Source: Actinomadura darangshiensis | GTDB lineage: Bacteria; Actinomycetota; Actinomycetes; Streptosporangiales; Streptosporangiaceae | Assembly: GCF_004349235.1 (NCBI RefSeq) | Contig: NZ_SMKY01000002.1 | Location: 35,042 to 99,041, forward strand | DNA length: 64,000 bases | Direction: 5' to 3' | Part shown: piece by piece, positions 62,685-64,000 of the stretch | How the letters are laid out: the number at the start of each line of letters is the position of its first letter | Numbering within the stretch: position 1 is the stretch's first letter | Program-made: the position numbers and the translations under genes | The notes under the pieces: generated by a model | The model's input: only the letters and a program-made list of their open reading frames with translations | What the model was told of the DNA's origin: nothing | Databases searched by the model: none

Positions 62685-63159
62685 GGGCGGACGCCCGCCG
62701 CCGCTTTGTGTCGCCAGTGGGATGCAGAGGTGGGTCGCCTGAAGGATGGCGCACTTGTGAGGACCGATTCAGAGGTGGATGCCGCGCGGATGCTGATCTC
62801 GACGGCTGATGCCGGTCACGTCCCTTACGGCGGTCTCTTTATCGTTAAGGGTGGTTTCTGAAGGTGTCACGCTGAGGTGGCCTCTTCACGTTGCCGGGAA
62901 AGTGCGGGTGTGTCGCAAATTGCTGGCACTTCGCCTGATGTTGCCGGTTAGGGATGCTTGTTCTGGCTGGGCTCTGCTGACGGTACGGCTCCTGGCCTCG
63001 CCTTCGGCGAGAGTGCGTGCCGCCAGGTCAAGGGGTTCGCGGGGATGCCTGAGCCTGCCGGACGGGCATGACCAGAAATTATCCAGCGATGCGTGCAACT
63101 AATCCAGATATCTTCGATGTTGGCTATAAGAAGGACTTGTTGTTCGATAAAATACAAGC
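62685..63159. other. 475-bp gene-poor stretch of lower GC
   Basis: No convincing gene. The last 150 bases are A+T-richer than the rest of the window, ending in TTGTTGTTCGATAAAATAC just before the DUF222 start, which may hold its promoter (TAAAAT-like -10). A small hairpin CTCGCC-TTC-GGCGAG is at 62997-63011 without a T tract. Confidence 0.55.
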
Positions 63160-64000
63160 ATGTGTTCGATCGAGATCGACATCGCGTCGATGTCCGCCGT
63201 GGAGTTGGCGGACGTGGCGCATGCCATCGCGGCCGAACTCGCCCAACGACAGGCGCCTGACTCACCCGCCGTGTGCATGCGGATGGCCGAAACCCTCTCC
63301 GCCGCCACCGACCTGCACGAAAGCGCCCTCGCCGACACCATCGCCCGGGTAGACGCCTCCGGTGAGATGCGCCGTTGGGGCCTGCCGTCCGCCCTCGCCT
63401 GGCTACGCAACCACATGGGCATGCGCGAAGCCCGAGCCAGAGAACGCCTCGCCCTGGCCCGCCAGCACACCCGCCTGCCGCAGGTCACCAAACTGCTGGC
63501 CTGTGGCGACCTCTCCTACGGGTACGCCGCCACGATCGCCACAGCCGTCAACCGGCTCCCCGACCAAGACTGCGCCGCCGCTGAAGAGATCCTCCTCGAC
63601 CTCACTGATCAAGGATTCTCGGCCGGGAAGGTCGCCGCCTTCGGCAACAAGATCACCGACCTGATCGCCGAACGCGACGGCACCGAAAAGGCCGACTCCG
63701 AGACCCGACGCGGATATGAGCGCTCCTGGATCGACTCCACCCGCTCCCTGGACGGCGGCCGCTACATCAAAGGCTGGCTCAACGCCGAAGACGCCGCCAT
63801 CTGGGACGGCACCCTGGGCCCGCTGGCCAAACCCGCCGGGACCGACGACCGCCGCGACCTGTCCGAACGCACCGCCGCCGCCCTGACGTCCGTGCTGTCC
63901 GGCGGACACAAGGGCACCAAGGTCACCGTCATCTGCGACCTGGACACCCTCACCGGCGGCACCGCACCCGCCCGCCTGACCGACGGCACCCCCATTCCCG
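63160..64000 (+). CDS. DUF222 (13E12-repeat family) protein, 5' part
   Basis: At least 280 residues, cut by the window end. It starts MCSIEIDIASMSAVELADVAHA and shows the DUF222 pattern: LSAATDLHESALADTIARVD, LPSALAWLRNHMGMREARAR, LPQVTKLLACGDLSYGYAATIA, GGRYIKGWLNAEDAAIWDGTL. DUF222 proteins of actinobacteria are repeated, variable genes that usually end in an HNH nuclease domain; that part would lie beyond the window. The ATG at 63160 is the first in frame; the upstream region is unusually A+T-rich. Confidence 0.83.
   Translation, partial: MCSIEIDIASMSAVELADVAHAIAAELAQRQAPDSPAVCMRMAETLSAATDLHESALADTIARVDASGEMRRWGLPSALAWLRNHMGMREARARERLALARQHTRLPQVTKLLACGDLSYGYAATIATAVNRLPDQDCAAAEEILLDLTDQGFSAGKVAAFGNKITDLIAERDGTEKADSETRRGYERSWIDSTRSLDGGRYIKGWLNAEDAAIWDGTLGPLAKPAGTDDRRDLSERTAAALTSVLSGGHKGTKVTVICDLDTLTGGTAPARLTDGTPIP

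Noticed and set aside
62997..63011. CTCGCC-TTC-GGCGAG hairpin as a terminator
   Set aside because: The stem is short and no T tract follows; it is not near the end of a supported gene.
62809..63102. A 97-codon plus-strand open frame in the gene-poor stretch
   Set aside because: No recognisable motif, no ribosome site, and codon use unlike the neighbouring genes.

Overview
The window is GC-rich, densely coded DNA from an actinobacterium. The evidence is strong GC3 bias, GTG/TTG starts, the gene order uvrC-rapZ-yvcK-whiA ... gap-pgk-tpiA-secG, and RbpA, WhiA and a DUF222/13E12-type protein. A filamentous Streptosporangiales lineage such as Thermomonosporaceae (Actinomadura-like) is an inference; nothing here fixes the genus. 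No tRNA, rRNA, CRISPR array, integrase or IS element was seen.

Region 1 (206-14611) is an apparently complete module for stripping methyl groups from a quaternary amine. On the minus strand an IclR regulator is followed by a corrinoid protein, a MetV-MetF-type reductase fusion, a methyltetrahydrofolate:corrinoid methyltransferase, a RACo-type [2Fe-2S]/ASKHA corrinoid activator and a DUF1638 protein, most of them overlapping. Divergently lie an MttB-family (non-pyrrolysine) methyltransferase, a dimethylglycine dehydrogenase-like flavoprotein and heterotetrameric sarcosine oxidase soxBDAG. Read together these would take betaine (or an analogue) to dimethylglycine, sarcosine and glycine, putting every methyl on folate. 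IclR-type palindromes sit between the two arms.

Region 2 (14709-16963) has two paralogous Rieske lipoproteins and an MscS-like channel. Region 3 (17116-29774) is core: uvrC, rapZ, yvcK, whiA, gap, pgk, tpiA, secG, rbpA. The whiA-gap junction is interrupted by three related membrane-protein genes of unknown function on the opposite strand. A GC palindrome repeat lies just after whiA and again, in frame, inside pgk.

Region 4 (29858-44826) is accessory: several regulator/enzyme pairs with visible palindromic operators (TetR/hydrolase, MarR/amidohydrolase, XRE-cupin/racemase), a decayed class A beta-lactamase, MFS and EamA transporters, glyA preceded by a ZTP (pfl) riboswitch that overlaps the upstream gene, a CMD-GNAT-flavoprotein run, and a MarR-P450-PEP-mutase-family operon.

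Region 5 (44846-59834) is a divergent catabolic supercluster. The left arm is a CaiB/BaiF CoA-transferase, a CitE-like lyase, a cyclase-family hydrolase and MmgE/PrpD. The right arm is a five-gene branched-chain-type ABC importer, a second MmgE/PrpD, an Asp/Glu-racemase-like protein, a fumarate-reductase-type flavoprotein, a dihydropyrimidinase-like amidohydrolase and an IclR regulator. An 18-bp operator-like motif occurs twice, in opposite orientation, between the arms. The substrate is unknown.

Region 6 (59840-64000) holds a phosphoesterase, a MocR/PdxR regulator, a DUF4303 protein, a 475-bp gene-poor stretch of lower GC, and a DUF222 protein cut by the window end. A recurring oddity is short tandem repeats, mostly of 15 bp, at or just past gene 3' ends.
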